Below are positions 52,605-61,411 of a DNA stretch of 63,807 bases, in pieces. The stretch is from NCBI GenBank assembly GCA_030684775.1, contig JAUXXW010000074.1:1-63807 (forward strand). The letters run 5' to 3'. This DNA is from Pseudomonadota bacterium. GTDB lineage: Bacteria > Pseudomonadota > Gammaproteobacteria > Burkholderiales > Thiobacillaceae. A model generated the notes under the pieces. It was not told where the DNA came from and searched no databases. It saw nothing but the letters and a program-made list of their open reading frames with translations. The position numbers and the translations under genes are program-made. Numbering within the stretch: position 1 is the first letter of the stretch; each line of letters opens with the position of its first letter.

Positions 52605-53665
52605 ACATGACAGCGCCGCGCGGAACCCTGGAACACAACATCGCCATGAGCGGCTACACCAGTTGGCGCGCCGGCGGCCCCGCCGATCGCTTGTACAAGC
52701 CGGCGGATCTGGACGACCTGTGTGCCTACCTGAAGACCCTGCCCGCGGACGAACCCGTGCATTTCATCGGCCTCGGCAGCAATCTGCTGGTGCGCGATGG
52801 GGGCCTGCGCGGCACGGTGATCTTCATGCACGGCGCGCTGAAAGAAATGCGCTTCGAGGAGCGCCGTATGCAGGGCCGGCCAAGTGGCGCGGAATCACGT
52901 TTTGGCGTGGTTTACGCGGAAGCCGGGGTGGCCAGCCCCAAGGTGGCGCGTTTCGCCGCCAACAACAATCTGACCGGCGCGGAATTCCTCGCCGGCATTC
53001 CCGGCACCGTGGGCGGCGCGCTGGCCATGAATGCCGGTTGCTACGGCCATGAAACCTGGTCGTATGTATCGCAGGTGCTGACCGTGGACCATCAGGGCAA
53101 TACGCATAAGCGCTCGCCGCGTGAATTCCAGGTGGCCTACCGCCACGTCGATACCACGGGGCGGCGCCGGGAATGGTTCGTCGCGGCCTGGTTCTTGTTC
53201 CCGAAAGGCGACGGCGAGGCCGGGCGCGCGGAAATCAAGCGCCTGCTGGAGCGGCGAATCGCCAGCCAGCCGCTCGACCTGCCCAACGCCGGCTCGGTCT
53301 TCCGCAACCCGCCGGGCGACTATGCGGCGCGCCTGATCGAATCCTGCGGCATGAAGGGGGTGCGACTGGGCGACGCCCAGGTATCGGAAAAACATGCCAA
53401 TTTCATCGTCAATCTGGGCCGCGCCACGGCGACGGAAATTGAAACGTTGATCGAAATGGTTCAGGAAAAAGTGAAGGCGAAAAACGGCGTCGAGCTGATC
53501 CGGGAAGTACGGATTCTGGGGGACCATGTAGCGCCGGCATACCCGCAAGGGGTAGGCCGTGGTTGTAATGCCGCCAAACCCCCGGCGGCAACAACCTCGC
53601 TCTCCTTGCCGGCGGGTTTGAAAGACGCCGGCAGGGATGCCGGCGCTACAGGGGGCGAGCAATGA
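52601..53665 (+). CDS. murB: UDP-N-acetylenolpyruvoylglucosamine reductase MurB with a repeat-derived tail
   Basis: MurB is the FAD enzyme that reduces enolpyruvyl-UDP-GlcNAc to UDP-MurNAc. The 354-residue protein has [51 protein letters not shown], the catalytic serine region [10 protein letters not shown] and the glutamate in [10 protein letters not shown]. Normal MurB ends soon after [10 protein letters not shown]; the final 37 residues ([20 protein letters not shown] onward) are read through a palindromic repeat up to a stop that overlaps the ddl ATG. ATG 52601 overlaps the murC stop. Confidence 0.95.
   Translation: MNMTAPRGTLEHNIAMSGYTSWRAGGPADRLYKPADLDDLCAYLKTLPADEPVHFIGLGSNLLVRDGGLRGTVIFMHGALKEMRFEERRMQGRPSGAESRFGVVYAEAGVASPKVARFAANNNLTGAEFLAGIPGTVGGALAMNAGCYGHETWSYVSQVLTVDHQGNTHKRSPREFQVAYRHVDTTGRRREWFVAAWFLFPKGDGEAGRAEIKRLLERRIASQPLDLPNAGSVFRNPPGDYAARLIESCGMKGVRLGDAQVSEKHANFIVNLGRATATEIETLIEMVQEKVKAKNGVELIREVRILGDHVAPAYPQGVGRGCNAAKPPAATTSLSLPAGLKDAGRDAGATGGEQ
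53527..53650. repeat. GTAGCGCCGGC-type palindromic repeat forming the murB 3' end
   Basis: TGTAGCGCCGGCATACC at the left and GCAGGGATGCCGGCGCTACA at the right are inverted, with a longer interior holding a second pairing (GCCGCC...GGCGGC). The murB frame reads through all of it. Confidence 0.85.
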
Positions 53666-54573
53666 CTGAATTCGGCAAAGTCGCGGTGATGTTCGGTGGT
53701 TCCTCCGCCGAGCGCGAGGTGTCGCTCAGGAGCGGCGCCGCGGTGTTGGCCGCCTTGCAAAGCCGGGGTGTCGATGCCCACGCATTCGACCCGGCAACGC
53801 GGCCGCTGGAAGATTTGCACAAGGAAGGTTTTCAGCGGGTGTTCATCGCCCTGCATGGACGTGGTGGCGAGGACGGCACTCTGCAAGGCGCGCTGACCCT
53901 GATGCGCCTGCCTTACACCGGGAGCGGCGTCCTCGCCTCGGCGCTGGCGATGGACAAGTGGCGCTGCAAGTTGCTCTGGCGGGCCGCCGGATTGCCGATT
54001 CCCGACTACGCGCTGCTCACGGAAAACAGCGATTTCGCGGCGGTGGCCGCGCGCCTGGGTCTGCCTCTGTTCGTGAAGCCGGCGCGCGAGGGTTCCAGCA
54101 TCGGCGTAATCAAGGTGAAACAGGCCGCCGATCTGCCCGCCGCCTACCGCGAGGCCGCGCGCCATGATGATCTGGTGCTGGCGGAACAGGACATGAGCGG
54201 CGGCGAGTTCACCGTGGCGGTGTTGGGAAACGTTGCCCTGCCGTCGATCCGCATCGTGCCCGCCACCGAGTTCTACGACTACGAAGCCAAATATTTCCGC
54301 GACGACACCCAGTACCTCTGCCCGAGCGGCCTGAGCGACGAAGCCGAAGCGGAAATGCGCGATCTGGCCCTGCGTGGTTTCCAGGCACTGGGTTGTCGTG
54401 GCTGGGCGCGGGTGGATTTCCTGCTCGACGCGGCCGGGCGCCCCTATCTGCTGGAAGCCAATACCGCGCCGGGCATGACCGATCACAGCCTGGTGCCGAT
54501 GGCGGCGCGCGTGGCCGGCCTGGAATTCCCCGATCTGTGCATCCGTATCCTGGAGTTGGCCCATGTGGAATGA
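53662..54573 (+). CDS. ddlB: D-alanine--D-alanine ligase
   Basis: Ddl makes the D-Ala-D-Ala dipeptide used by MurF. The 303-residue ATP-grasp protein has [65 protein letters not shown] and the C-terminal metal/ATP region [20 protein letters not shown] then PGMTDHS. Length is typical of DdlB. ATG 53662 overlaps the murB stop; the end overlaps ftsQ by 11 bp. Confidence 0.97.
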   Translation: MTEFGKVAVMFGGSSAEREVSLRSGAAVLAALQSRGVDAHAFDPATRPLEDLHKEGFQRVFIALHGRGGEDGTLQGALTLMRLPYTGSGVLASALAMDKWRCKLLWRAAGLPIPDYALLTENSDFAAVAARLGLPLFVKPAREGSSIGVIKVKQAADLPAAYREAARHDDLVLAEQDMSGGEFTVAVLGNVALPSIRIVPATEFYDYEAKYFRDDTQYLCPSGLSDEAEAEMRDLALRGFQALGCRGWARVDFLLDAAGRPYLLEANTAPGMTDHSLVPMAARVAGLEFPDLCIRILELAHVE

Positions 54574-55303
54574 CCCCGCCGCGCTCAACCGGTTGACCCG
54601 TTTGATACTGGCCGCCACGCTGCTGTTCGCCCTCTGGACTCTGGGCCGGGCGGGAGCGGAGAACCTGGCGCCGTTCGGACGGGTGAGCGTCACGGGTGCC
54701 AACCAGGAAGAAACCCGGGTCGCGGCGAAAACGGCGCTGGGCCAGTTGCGGGGCGGCTTTTTTACGCTTGACCTGGAGCTGGCGCGAGTGGATTTCGCGC
54801 AGTTGCCCTGGGTGCGGCGCGCGGACATCCGCCGGGTCTGGCCGGGGCATCTGGCCATCGTGCTGGAAGAACACCACGCGGCGGCGGCCTGGAACGACCG
54901 CGCCTTGCTCAACACCCACGGCGAAGTATTCGCGGTCACGGCGATGGATAAACACCTCGGCCATCTGCCGCGTCTGTATGCCCCGGAAGGCACCGAACGC
55001 GAGACGGCGCGCCGCTATGGCGAGTTCGTCGCCGTGGCGCGGCCGCTGGGCATGCGCGTGGATCAGATCGTGGTGACGGCGCGCCAGTCCTGGCGGGTGC
55101 GCCTGAATGGCGGCGGAAGCGGAACGGTGCTGGTCGAACTGGGGCGTGAACATCTCTCCGAACGACTCGCCCGCTTCGCCCGCTTCTACCCGCAGGCGGT
55201 GGCGACGCTGGGCCCTATCGCGCGCGCCGACATGCGCTATCCCAATGGTTTCGCGGCTCAGACGAGGGGCGGGAAAATGGCTAAGAACGTAGGCAAGGCA
55301 TGA
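54563..55303 (+). CDS. ftsQ: Cell division protein FtsQ
   Basis: FtsQ is a bitopic divisome protein that recruits FtsL/FtsB. The 246-residue protein has a cytoplasmic start, one membrane helix ([20 protein letters not shown]), the POTRA domain ([40 protein letters not shown]) and the beta domain ([24 protein letters not shown]). It overlaps ddlB at the start and ftsA at the end by 4 bp. The short basic tail ([10 protein letters not shown]) is not unusual. Confidence 0.94.
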   Translation: MWNDPAALNRLTRLILAATLLFALWTLGRAGAENLAPFGRVSVTGANQEETRVAAKTALGQLRGGFFTLDLELARVDFAQLPWVRRADIRRVWPGHLAIVLEEHHAAAAWNDRALLNTHGEVFAVTAMDKHLGHLPRLYAPEGTERETARRYGEFVAVARPLGMRVDQIVVTARQSWRVRLNGGGSGTVLVELGREHLSERLARFARFYPQAVATLGPIARADMRYPNGFAAQTRGGKMAKNVGKA

Positions 55304-56538
55304 CCAAGATTCGGGAAAACAAGGATTTCATCGTCGGCCTCGACATCGGCACGTCGAAGATCGTCGCCCTGGTGGCGGAGGCACTGCCGGAGGGCGGCCT
55401 CAACATCATCGGCATGGGGTCGGCGCCCTCGCGCGGCCTCAAGAAGGGCGTGGTGGTGGACATCGAGGCGACCGTCGCGGCGATTCAGCGCGCCCTGGAA
55501 GAGGCCGAATTGATGGCCAACTGCAAGATCACCCAGGTGTACACGGGGATCGCCGGCAGCCACATCAAGGCACAGAACTCCAGCGGCATGCTGCCGATTC
55601 GCGACCGCGAGGTGAGCCAGGCGGACAAGGACCGGGTGGTCGAGATCGCCCGCGCCCTCAACATCCCGGCCGACCAGCAGGTGCTGCATGTTCTGCCGCA
55701 GGAATACATCATCGACGGCCAGGACGGTGTGCGCGAACCCCTGGGCATGTCCGGGGTGCGCCTGGAAGTGAAGGTGCACATCGTCACCGGCGCCGTCTCC
55801 GCCGCCCAGAACATCGTCAAGTGCGTGCGCCGTTGCGGTTTGGAAGTGCAGGATCTGGTGCTGCAACCCCTGGCGTCGAGCAAGGCGGTGCTCAACGACG
55901 ACGAGAAGGATCTTGGCGTCTGTCTGGTCGACATCGGCGGCGGCACCACCGACATCGCCGTCTACACCCGCGGCGCCATCCAGCACGTCGCGGTGATACC
56001 CATCGCCGGCGACCAGATCACCAACGACATCGCGATGACCCTGCGCACGCCGACGCGCGAGGCGGAAGACCTGAAGATTCAGCACGGCACCGCGCTGCGC
56101 CAGTTGGCCGACCCCAAGGAAATGATCGAGGTGCCGGGCATCGGCGAACGTGGCCCGAGGATGCTCTCCAAGCAACTGCTATCGGAAGTGATCGAGCCGC
56201 GTGCCGAGGAGCTTTACAGCCTGGTGCAGGCGGAACTGCGCCGCTCCGGCTTCGAGGAGCAGATCTCCTCCGGCATCGTGCTTACCGGCGGCAGCAGCCA
56301 AATGGCGGGCATGGTGGAACTGGCCGAGGAGGTGTTCCACATGCCGGTGCGTATCGGCATGCCGGATTACATCGGTGGTTTCTCGGAGCGCGTGAAGAAC
56401 CCGCGCTACGCCACCAGCGTCGGCCTCTTGCTGATCGGGCTCGACAAGCATGAAAACGATCAAGCGGCGCGCATCCAGGGCGCCAGCTTCAAGCAGATCC
56501 TGGAAAGAATGAAGTCGTGGTTTCAACAGAATTTCTAA
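55300..56538 (+). CDS. ftsA: Cell division protein FtsA
   Basis: FtsA is the actin-like membrane tether of FtsZ. The 412-residue protein has FIVGLDIGTSKIVALVAE (phosphate 1), the 1C subdomain region (SHIKAQNSSGMLPIRDREVS), LVDIGGGTTDIAVYTRG (phosphate 2), GIVLTGGSSQMAGMVELAEE (adenosine loop) and a C-terminal amphipathic helix (FKQILERMKSWFQQNF) that binds the membrane. ATG 55300 overlaps the ftsQ stop. A 104-base gap with no clear hairpin separates it from ftsZ. Confidence 0.97.
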   Translation: MTKIRENKDFIVGLDIGTSKIVALVAEALPEGGLNIIGMGSAPSRGLKKGVVVDIEATVAAIQRALEEAELMANCKITQVYTGIAGSHIKAQNSSGMLPIRDREVSQADKDRVVEIARALNIPADQQVLHVLPQEYIIDGQDGVREPLGMSGVRLEVKVHIVTGAVSAAQNIVKCVRRCGLEVQDLVLQPLASSKAVLNDDEKDLGVCLVDIGGGTTDIAVYTRGAIQHVAVIPIAGDQITNDIAMTLRTPTREAEDLKIQHGTALRQLADPKEMIEVPGIGERGPRMLSKQLLSEVIEPRAEELYSLVQAELRRSGFEEQISSGIVLTGGSSQMAGMVELAEEVFHMPVRIGMPDYIGGFSERVKNPRYATSVGLLLIGLDKHENDQAARIQGASFKQILERMKSWFQQNF

Positions 56539-56642
56539 TTCGGGTACGGGCTGTGCCGGCAGGCGAACGGGAGAGCATTTTCTTTTCCAGCCGGCTGTTC
56601 CGTAACCGTTTTTTGTGTAGGTAACCGTAGGAGGGACGCAAC

Positions 56643-57833
56643 ATGTTGTTCGAACTGGAAGACCTGAATACCCAGGATGCCGTGATCAAGGTCATCGGCG
56701 TGGGCGGATGCGGCGGCAACGCCGTGGATCACATGATCGGCAAGGGCATGGCGGGGGTGGAGTTCATCACCATCAACACCGACGCCCAGGCGCTGCGCCG
56801 CAACCGCGCGCCGGTGCAGTTGCAGATCGGCAACTCGGCCACCAAGGGTCTGGGTGCCGGCGGCAAGTGGGAAGTGGGCCGCGAGGCGGCACTGGAAGAC
56901 AAGGAACGCATCGCCAGCCTCATCGACGGCGCCGACATGCTGTTCATCGCCGCCGGCATGGGCGGCGGCACCGGCACCGGCGCGGCGCCGGTGGTGGCGG
57001 AAGTGGCGAAAGACCTGGGCATCCTGGCGGTGGCCGTGGTGACCAAGCCTTTCATCTTCGAACAGAACAAGCGCATGCGCTCCGCCGAGCAGGGCCTGAA
57101 AGCCTTGTCCGAGCATGTCGACAGCCTGATCGTCATCCCCAACGAAAAACTGATCCAGGTGCTGGGTGGCAAGACCAAGCTGACCGAGGCGTTCGTCGCC
57201 GCCAACGACGTGCTGCACAGCGCGGTGTCCGGCATCGCCGAGATCATCAAGAACCCGGGCATGATCAACGTCGACTTCGCCGACGTGAAGACGGTGATGA
57301 GTGAAGTCGGCATGGCCATGATGGGTTCGGCCATGGCGGATGGCGAGGATCGCGCCCGCGTGGCCGCCGAACAGGCCGTCGCCAGCCCGTTGCTGGAAAA
57401 CGTCGACCTCAAGGGCGCGCGCGGCGTGCTGGTGAACATCACCTCCAACGACAGCCTGACCCTGGACGAATACTACGAAGTGATGAACACCATCCAGGGC
57501 TTCGCCGCCGAGGAGGCCACCGTGATCGTCGGCACCGCGCTGGACGACACCATGGGCGACGGCCTGCGAGTGACCATGGTGGCGACCGGCCTGGGCAACC
57601 CGGTGAAGGTGAACCGGAAGCCGGAGATCCGCATCGTCGAGCCAGTGATGATGCAGGCCACCGGCACCAGCGACGCCCGCCCCTACCCCGGCAGCTACGA
57701 TACCGACCTCGACATTCCCACGACCTTTCGTAACAACCGCCAACGCAGCAGCCAGGCGGCGGTGGAAGTGGCGCAATCGGCGGGTATCGACACGCTGGAC
57801 ATCCCGGCCTTCCTGCGCAAGCAGGCGGACTGA
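56643..57833 (+). CDS. ftsZ: Cell division GTPase FtsZ
   Basis: FtsZ is the tubulin-like GTPase that forms the division ring. The 396-residue protein has KVIGVGGCGGNAVDHMI, the tubulin signature GGGTGTG at residues 107-113, NFADVKTVM-type T7 loop sequence (INVDFADVKTVMSEVG), a variable linker from about residue 320, and the conserved C-terminal peptide DIPAFLRKQAD that binds FtsA/ZipA. GTAGGAGGGACGCAAC gives a very strong ribosome-binding site, as expected for its high expression. Confidence 0.98.
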   Translation: MLFELEDLNTQDAVIKVIGVGGCGGNAVDHMIGKGMAGVEFITINTDAQALRRNRAPVQLQIGNSATKGLGAGGKWEVGREAALEDKERIASLIDGADMLFIAAGMGGGTGTGAAPVVAEVAKDLGILAVAVVTKPFIFEQNKRMRSAEQGLKALSEHVDSLIVIPNEKLIQVLGGKTKLTEAFVAANDVLHSAVSGIAEIIKNPGMINVDFADVKTVMSEVGMAMMGSAMADGEDRARVAAEQAVASPLLENVDLKGARGVLVNITSNDSLTLDEYYEVMNTIQGFAAEEATVIVGTALDDTMGDGLRVTMVATGLGNPVKVNRKPEIRIVEPVMMQATGTSDARPYPGSYDTDLDIPTTFRNNRQRSSQAAVEVAQSAGIDTLDIPAFLRKQAD

Positions 57834-57882
57834 TCGGATTGATTGGCGCAGGTGTGCCACAAGTTATTGTTTTATTGGATGA

Positions 57883-57924
57883 TTATCCCGGCCGGGCGCA
57901 ATCCCTCCCGCCTCGCCGGGATAA
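57883..57924. terminator. Inverted repeat between ftsZ and lpxC
   Basis: TTATCCCGGC (57883-57892) and GCCGGGATAA (57915-57924) are perfect 10-bp arms with a 22-base loop. No U-run follows, so it may be an attenuator, a processing site or a repressor site rather than a strong terminator. Confidence 0.5.
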
Positions 57925-57963
57925 CATTCGGCATCCCTGTCCGACACAGCGCAACGCCATTCC

Positions 57964-58878
57964 ATGATCCGCCAAAGAACCATCAAATCCCTGGTACGCG
58001 CCACCGGCGTCGGCCTGCACACGGGTGAGCGGGTCAACCTGACCTTGCGCCCGGCGGCCCCCGGCACCGGTATCTGGTTTCGCCGTACCGATCTGGCGGA
58101 AGCTCGCGAATTCCGGGTTTCACCGGAATCCGTCACCGATACCCGCTTGTGTTCCGCGCTGGAAGGCAACGGCGCCAAGGTGGCCACCGTCGAACATCTG
58201 ATGTCCGCCCTCGCCGGGCTGGGCATCGACAACCTCTACATCGACCTGGATGGCCCGGAAGTGCCCATCCTGGACGGTTCCGCCGCGCCCTTCGTCTATC
58301 TCCTGCAATCAACCGGCATCGAAGTGCAGAACGCCGCCAAACGTTTCATCCGGGTGAAGCACCCGGTACGCGTGGAAGAAGGCGACAAATGGGCCGAGTT
58401 CACCCCACACGAAGGCTATACCCTGGCCTTCAGGATCGACTTCGATCACCCCGTGTTCAAACATTCCGCGCGCGAGATCAAGCTCGACTTCGCGCGCCAG
58501 TCCTATGTCCAGGAAATAAGCCGGGCGCGCACCTTCGGCTTCATGCGCGAAGTCGAATACCTGCGCAGCAATGGCCTGGCTCTGGGCGGCACCCTGGACA
58601 ACGCCATCGTCATGGACGAGTTCCGCGTGCTCAACAGCGACGGCCTGCGTTACGCCGACGAGTTCGTGAAGCACAAGGCACTGGACGCGGTGGGCGATCT
58701 CTACCTGGCCGGCCACCCGATCCTGGGCGCCTTCTCAGCCTACAAATCCGGCCACGGCCTCAACAACAAGTTGTTGCGCGCGCTGCTGGCGGACGCCAGT
58801 GCCTGGGAATGGGCGGAGTTCAAGGACGACGCCGACGTACCCAAGGGTCTGCTCAATCTGCATCCCCTGTCCGCCTGA
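57964..58878 (+). CDS. lpxC: UDP-3-O-acyl-N-acetylglucosamine deacetylase LpxC
   Basis: LpxC catalyses the committed zinc-dependent step of lipid A synthesis. The 304-residue protein has [20 protein letters not shown] then GERV, the zinc histidine His78 in [42 protein letters not shown], and the C-terminal [20 protein letters not shown] holding the second zinc histidine, aspartate and catalytic His. Length is normal. It follows ftsZ as in many Proteobacteria, and shares its stop with the ATG of a small membrane protein gene. Confidence 0.98.
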   Translation: MIRQRTIKSLVRATGVGLHTGERVNLTLRPAAPGTGIWFRRTDLAEAREFRVSPESVTDTRLCSALEGNGAKVATVEHLMSALAGLGIDNLYIDLDGPEVPILDGSAAPFVYLLQSTGIEVQNAAKRFIRVKHPVRVEEGDKWAEFTPHEGYTLAFRIDFDHPVFKHSAREIKLDFARQSYVQEISRARTFGFMREVEYLRSNGLALGGTLDNAIVMDEFRVLNSDGLRYADEFVKHKALDAVGDLYLAGHPILGAFSAYKSGHGLNNKLLRALLADASAWEWAEFKDDADVPKGLLNLHPLSA

Positions 58879-59063
58879 TGCTGGGTATCCGTCTCCTCCT
58901 GGTTCTGATCGGCGCCTTTCTGATCATCAGCCTGCTCGGTTACGCCATCAGCCGCGACCCGCGTTGGCTGCGCTTCGCCGGCCTGGGATTGAAGGGCGGC
59001 CTCGCGCTCATTCTGCTCATCATGCTGGTCTACCTGGTCGAACGGCTGGTGATGGTGATCTGA
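58878..59063 (+). CDS. Small membrane protein downstream of lpxC (61 aa)
   Basis: ATG 58878 overlaps the lpxC stop (TGATG). The product has two hydrophobic segments (LLLVLIGAFLIISLLGYAIS; GGLALILLIMLVYLVERLVM) separated by RDPRWLRFAGLGL, so it should span the membrane twice. Small proteins of this design are common behind lpxC in Betaproteobacteria, but I know no function. The last 35 bases, including the stop codon, are duplicated at 59207-59241 beyond inserted repeats. Confidence 0.65.
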   Translation: MLGIRLLLVLIGAFLIISLLGYAISRDPRWLRFAGLGLKGGLALILLIMLVYLVERLVMVI

Positions 59064-59241
59064 GCGGCAGCTCCGGCAGACTTCCGCAAGTAAACACTAG
59101 TCTTTGCAGCCGACGATTCCAAAGCGCCGTAGGTTGGGCAAAGCGTAGCGTGCCCAACGAACCGCCGCGCTGTTGGGCACGCTACGCTTTGCCCAACCTA
59201 CGTCACTATCTGGTCGAACGGCTGGTGATGGTGATCTGAGC
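59031..59241. repeat. 35-bp direct duplication of a gene end flanking inserted repeats
   Basis: Bases 59031-59065 and 59207-59241 are the same except for one base (encoding YLVERLVMVI and the stop). Between them lie an arm fragment of the 1994-2162 MITE family (59102-59124) and a complete GTAGGTTGGGC repeat (59129-59202). Nothing else is coded from 59064 to 59291. Confidence 0.88.
59129..59202. repeat. GTAGGTTGGGCAAAGCG palindromic repeat, copy 7
   Basis: Arms GTAGGTTGGGCAAAGCGTAG and CTACGCTTTGCCCAACCTAC pair perfectly, with the GCGTAGC/GCTACGC version of the variable stem. It is fused directly to the MITE-arm fragment. Confidence 0.92.
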
Positions 59242-59291
59242 CGCGGCTCACGGGTTTTTCCTGAGCGGTCGCCCGCGCCCAAGCCACGAGG

Positions 59292-60596
59292 TCAGGCCAC
59301 CGTTTCCGCCGGAATGACGCGTTCGTTGGGAAAAAGCGCGGTGAAGGTGCTGCCCTTGCCCACCGTGCTGTCGACCTTCAACCTGGCCTGGTGCCGTTGC
59401 AGCACATGTTTGACGATGGCCAGGCCGAGGCCGGTGCCGCCGGTGGCGCGCGAGCGGCCGCGATCGACGCGGTAGAAACGTTCGGTCAGGCGCGGGATGT
59501 GCTGTGCTTCGATGCCTTCGCCGGTATCCGTCACGGAAAAACTCGCGCCACCGTATTCCGACATGTTCCAGCGGATGCCGATCCGGCCGCCCGCCGGGGT
59601 GTAGCGCACCGCGTTGGTCACCAGATTGGCCAGCGCGCTGTATAGCTCCTGGCTGTTGCCGATGAGGCGGGCTTGGCAATCCAGATCAAGCTTGATTTGG
59701 TGCCGCCCCTGGCTCAGGGTTTCCGCCTCGTCGGCGAGGCGCCGGGCCAGCGCGGGCATGTCCACGGTTTCGTCCCGGGTTTCCGGTTCGCTTTCCAGCT
59801 TCGCCAGGGCCAGGAGGTCGTCGACCAGGCGGCGGATGCGGTCGGATTGTTCGCGCATCAGGGGGATGTGTTTGCGGAACTCGCCCGGGTGGGCGTCGGG
59901 CATGTCTTCGAAGGCTTCGAGAAAGCCGAGGATGACGGTGATGGGGGTGCGCAGTTCGTGCGAGACGTTGGCAACGAAGTCGCGGCGCATGGCCTCGACC
60001 CGCGCCAGTTCGGTGATGTCGCGCGCCACCAGCATTTTCTGCCGGCGCGGCAGCGGCACGATCTGCAGCGACAGGGTATGTTCCCGCGCGGTGGGCGATT
60101 CCAGAGTGAGGGTGCGCGCCAAGTCTTCCGACATCAGCCATTCGACAAAGCGCGAGTTGCGCAGCAGGTAGAGCACGAATTGACCGAGGTCGCGCTTGGA
60201 CGAAAGCCCGAGTAGTCGTTGCGCGGCGTCGTTGAGCCAGACGATGCGGTTTTCCTGGTCGAGGATCACCACGCCGTCCGGCAGCGAACGGGTGGCCTCC
60301 AGCATCTGTTCCAGATCAGCAGCCGTCTTCCGTTGCAGCCCTCGGCGTTCGCGCAACAGCTTTTCCAGCCGGTAGAAGGCATCGCCCCAGACGCCATCGC
60401 CGGACAAGGGCGGGCGGTCGTTGCTGTCCAGCCAGGCGGATAGCCGGGAGAGCTGGCGCAGGTGGTAGATCAGGTAAATCACCAGGCCAGCGGCAAACAG
60501 CATCCAGCCGCTCCCAACACTTTTGCCGGCCGTGGCGATCAGCGCCGCCAGGCCGATACCCAGAACGAAAAACAGGGGGCGCCACCAGAAGGACAT
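59292..60596 (-). CDS. phoR: Phosphate-regulon sensor histidine kinase PhoR
   Basis: PhoR phosphorylates PhoB when phosphate is short. The 434-residue protein has two membrane segments at the N-terminus (LFFVLGIGLAALIATAG; GSGWMLFAAGLVIYLIYHLR), a linker, a PAS domain (about 95-200, LPDGVVILDQENRIVWLNDA), the phosphoacceptor His213 in FVANVSHELRTPITVILGF, and an ATPase domain (NLVTNAVRYTPAG, DTGEGIEAQHI, GGTGLGLAIVKHVL). The gene follows phoB in the same direction with a 44-base gap. No pst transport genes are in the window. Confidence 0.93.
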   Translation of the reverse strand: MSFWWRPLFFVLGIGLAALIATAGKSVGSGWMLFAAGLVIYLIYHLRQLSRLSAWLDSNDRPPLSGDGVWGDAFYRLEKLLRERRGLQRKTAADLEQMLEATRSLPDGVVILDQENRIVWLNDAAQRLLGLSSKRDLGQFVLYLLRNSRFVEWLMSEDLARTLTLESPTAREHTLSLQIVPLPRRQKMLVARDITELARVEAMRRDFVANVSHELRTPITVILGFLEAFEDMPDAHPGEFRKHIPLMREQSDRIRRLVDDLLALAKLESEPETRDETVDMPALARRLADEAETLSQGRHQIKLDLDCQARLIGNSQELYSALANLVTNAVRYTPAGGRIGIRWNMSEYGGASFSVTDTGEGIEAQHIPRLTERFYRVDRGRSRATGGTGLGLAIVKHVLQRHQARLKVDSTVGKGSTFTALFPNERVIPAETVA

Positions 60597-60640
60597 ACGG
60601 GCTCAGGGGATCTACGACGATGGAATTCTAACGTGGGGGG

Positions 60641-61345
60641 TCAGGCCGGATTGCTGGAAAGCCGATAGCCGGAGCCGCGCACGGTCTGGATCAGGCGGTC
60701 GTGCGCGGTCGGCTCCAGGGCCGAGCGCAGGCGGCGGATGTGCACGTCGACGGTGCGTTCCTCGACGAAAACATGGTCGCCCCAGACCTGGTCTAGCAGT
60801 TGCGAGCGTGAGTAGACCCGTTCCGCGTGGGTCATCAGGAAGTGCAGCAGGCGGAATTCGGTGGGGCCGAGGTCGAGGGGCTTGTCGCTGTCGCCGAGGT
60901 GGCCGTAGACGCGATGCGCCAAGGGATCGAGTTTCAGGCCGGCGATCTCCACGCTGTCTTCGGTCATCTGCGGCGCGCGGCGGCGCAGCACGGCCTTGAT
61001 CCGCGCCATCAACTCGCGCGGTGAGAACGGCTTGGTGATGTAGTCGTCGGCCCCGGTTTCCAGGCCCAGGATCTTGTCGCGCTCGTCGCCGCGCGCGGTG
61101 AGCATGATGATGGGCACGTCTTTCAGGCGCGGGTCGCCGCGTACCTTGCGCGCCAGTTCGATGCCGGAGGCGCCCGGCAGCATCCAGTCGAGCAGGATCA
61201 GGTCGGGCAGGCTTTCGCGCATGCTCGCGGTCGCGGCTTCCGCATCCGCCGCCACGGTCACCTCATGGCCGTGGTGCCCGAGATTGAACTTGAGCAGTTC
61301 CTGAATACCGGGTTCGTCTTCGACTACGAGAATGCTGGCGGACAT
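60641..61345 (-). CDS. phoB: Phosphate-regulon response regulator PhoB
   Basis: PhoB binds Pho boxes and activates phosphate-starvation genes. The 234-residue protein has a receiver domain (Asp10, phosphoacceptor Asp53 in LILLDWMLPGASG, Lys in ITKPFSPREL) and an OmpR-type winged helix (GPTEFRLLHFLMTHAERVYS, RTVDVHIRRLRSAL, IQTVRGSGYRLS). A Pho-box-like array lies 38 bases upstream, so autoregulation is likely. Confidence 0.96.
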   Translation of the reverse strand: MSASILVVEDEPGIQELLKFNLGHHGHEVTVAADAEAATASMRESLPDLILLDWMLPGASGIELARKVRGDPRLKDVPIIMLTARGDERDKILGLETGADDYITKPFSPRELMARIKAVLRRRAPQMTEDSVEIAGLKLDPLAHRVYGHLGDSDKPLDLGPTEFRLLHFLMTHAERVYSRSQLLDQVWGDHVFVEERTVDVHIRRLRSALEPTAHDRLIQTVRGSGYRLSSNPA

Positions 61346-61382
61346 GCGCGCCTCACTTGAGGGATGGGATGAGCGGCATGGT

Positions 61383-61411
61383 ATGACGGTTGCGTGAAGG
61401 ATTTATGACGG
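61383..61411 (-). promoter_or_regulatory. Pho-box-like triple repeat upstream of phoB
   Basis: On the minus strand CCGTCAT, 4 bases, CCTTCAC, 4 bases, CCGTCAT gives three 7-mers with exact 11-bp period; the outer two match CTGTCAT at 6 of 7 positions. It overlaps the end of the upstream oxidoreductase gene. Confidence 0.6.
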
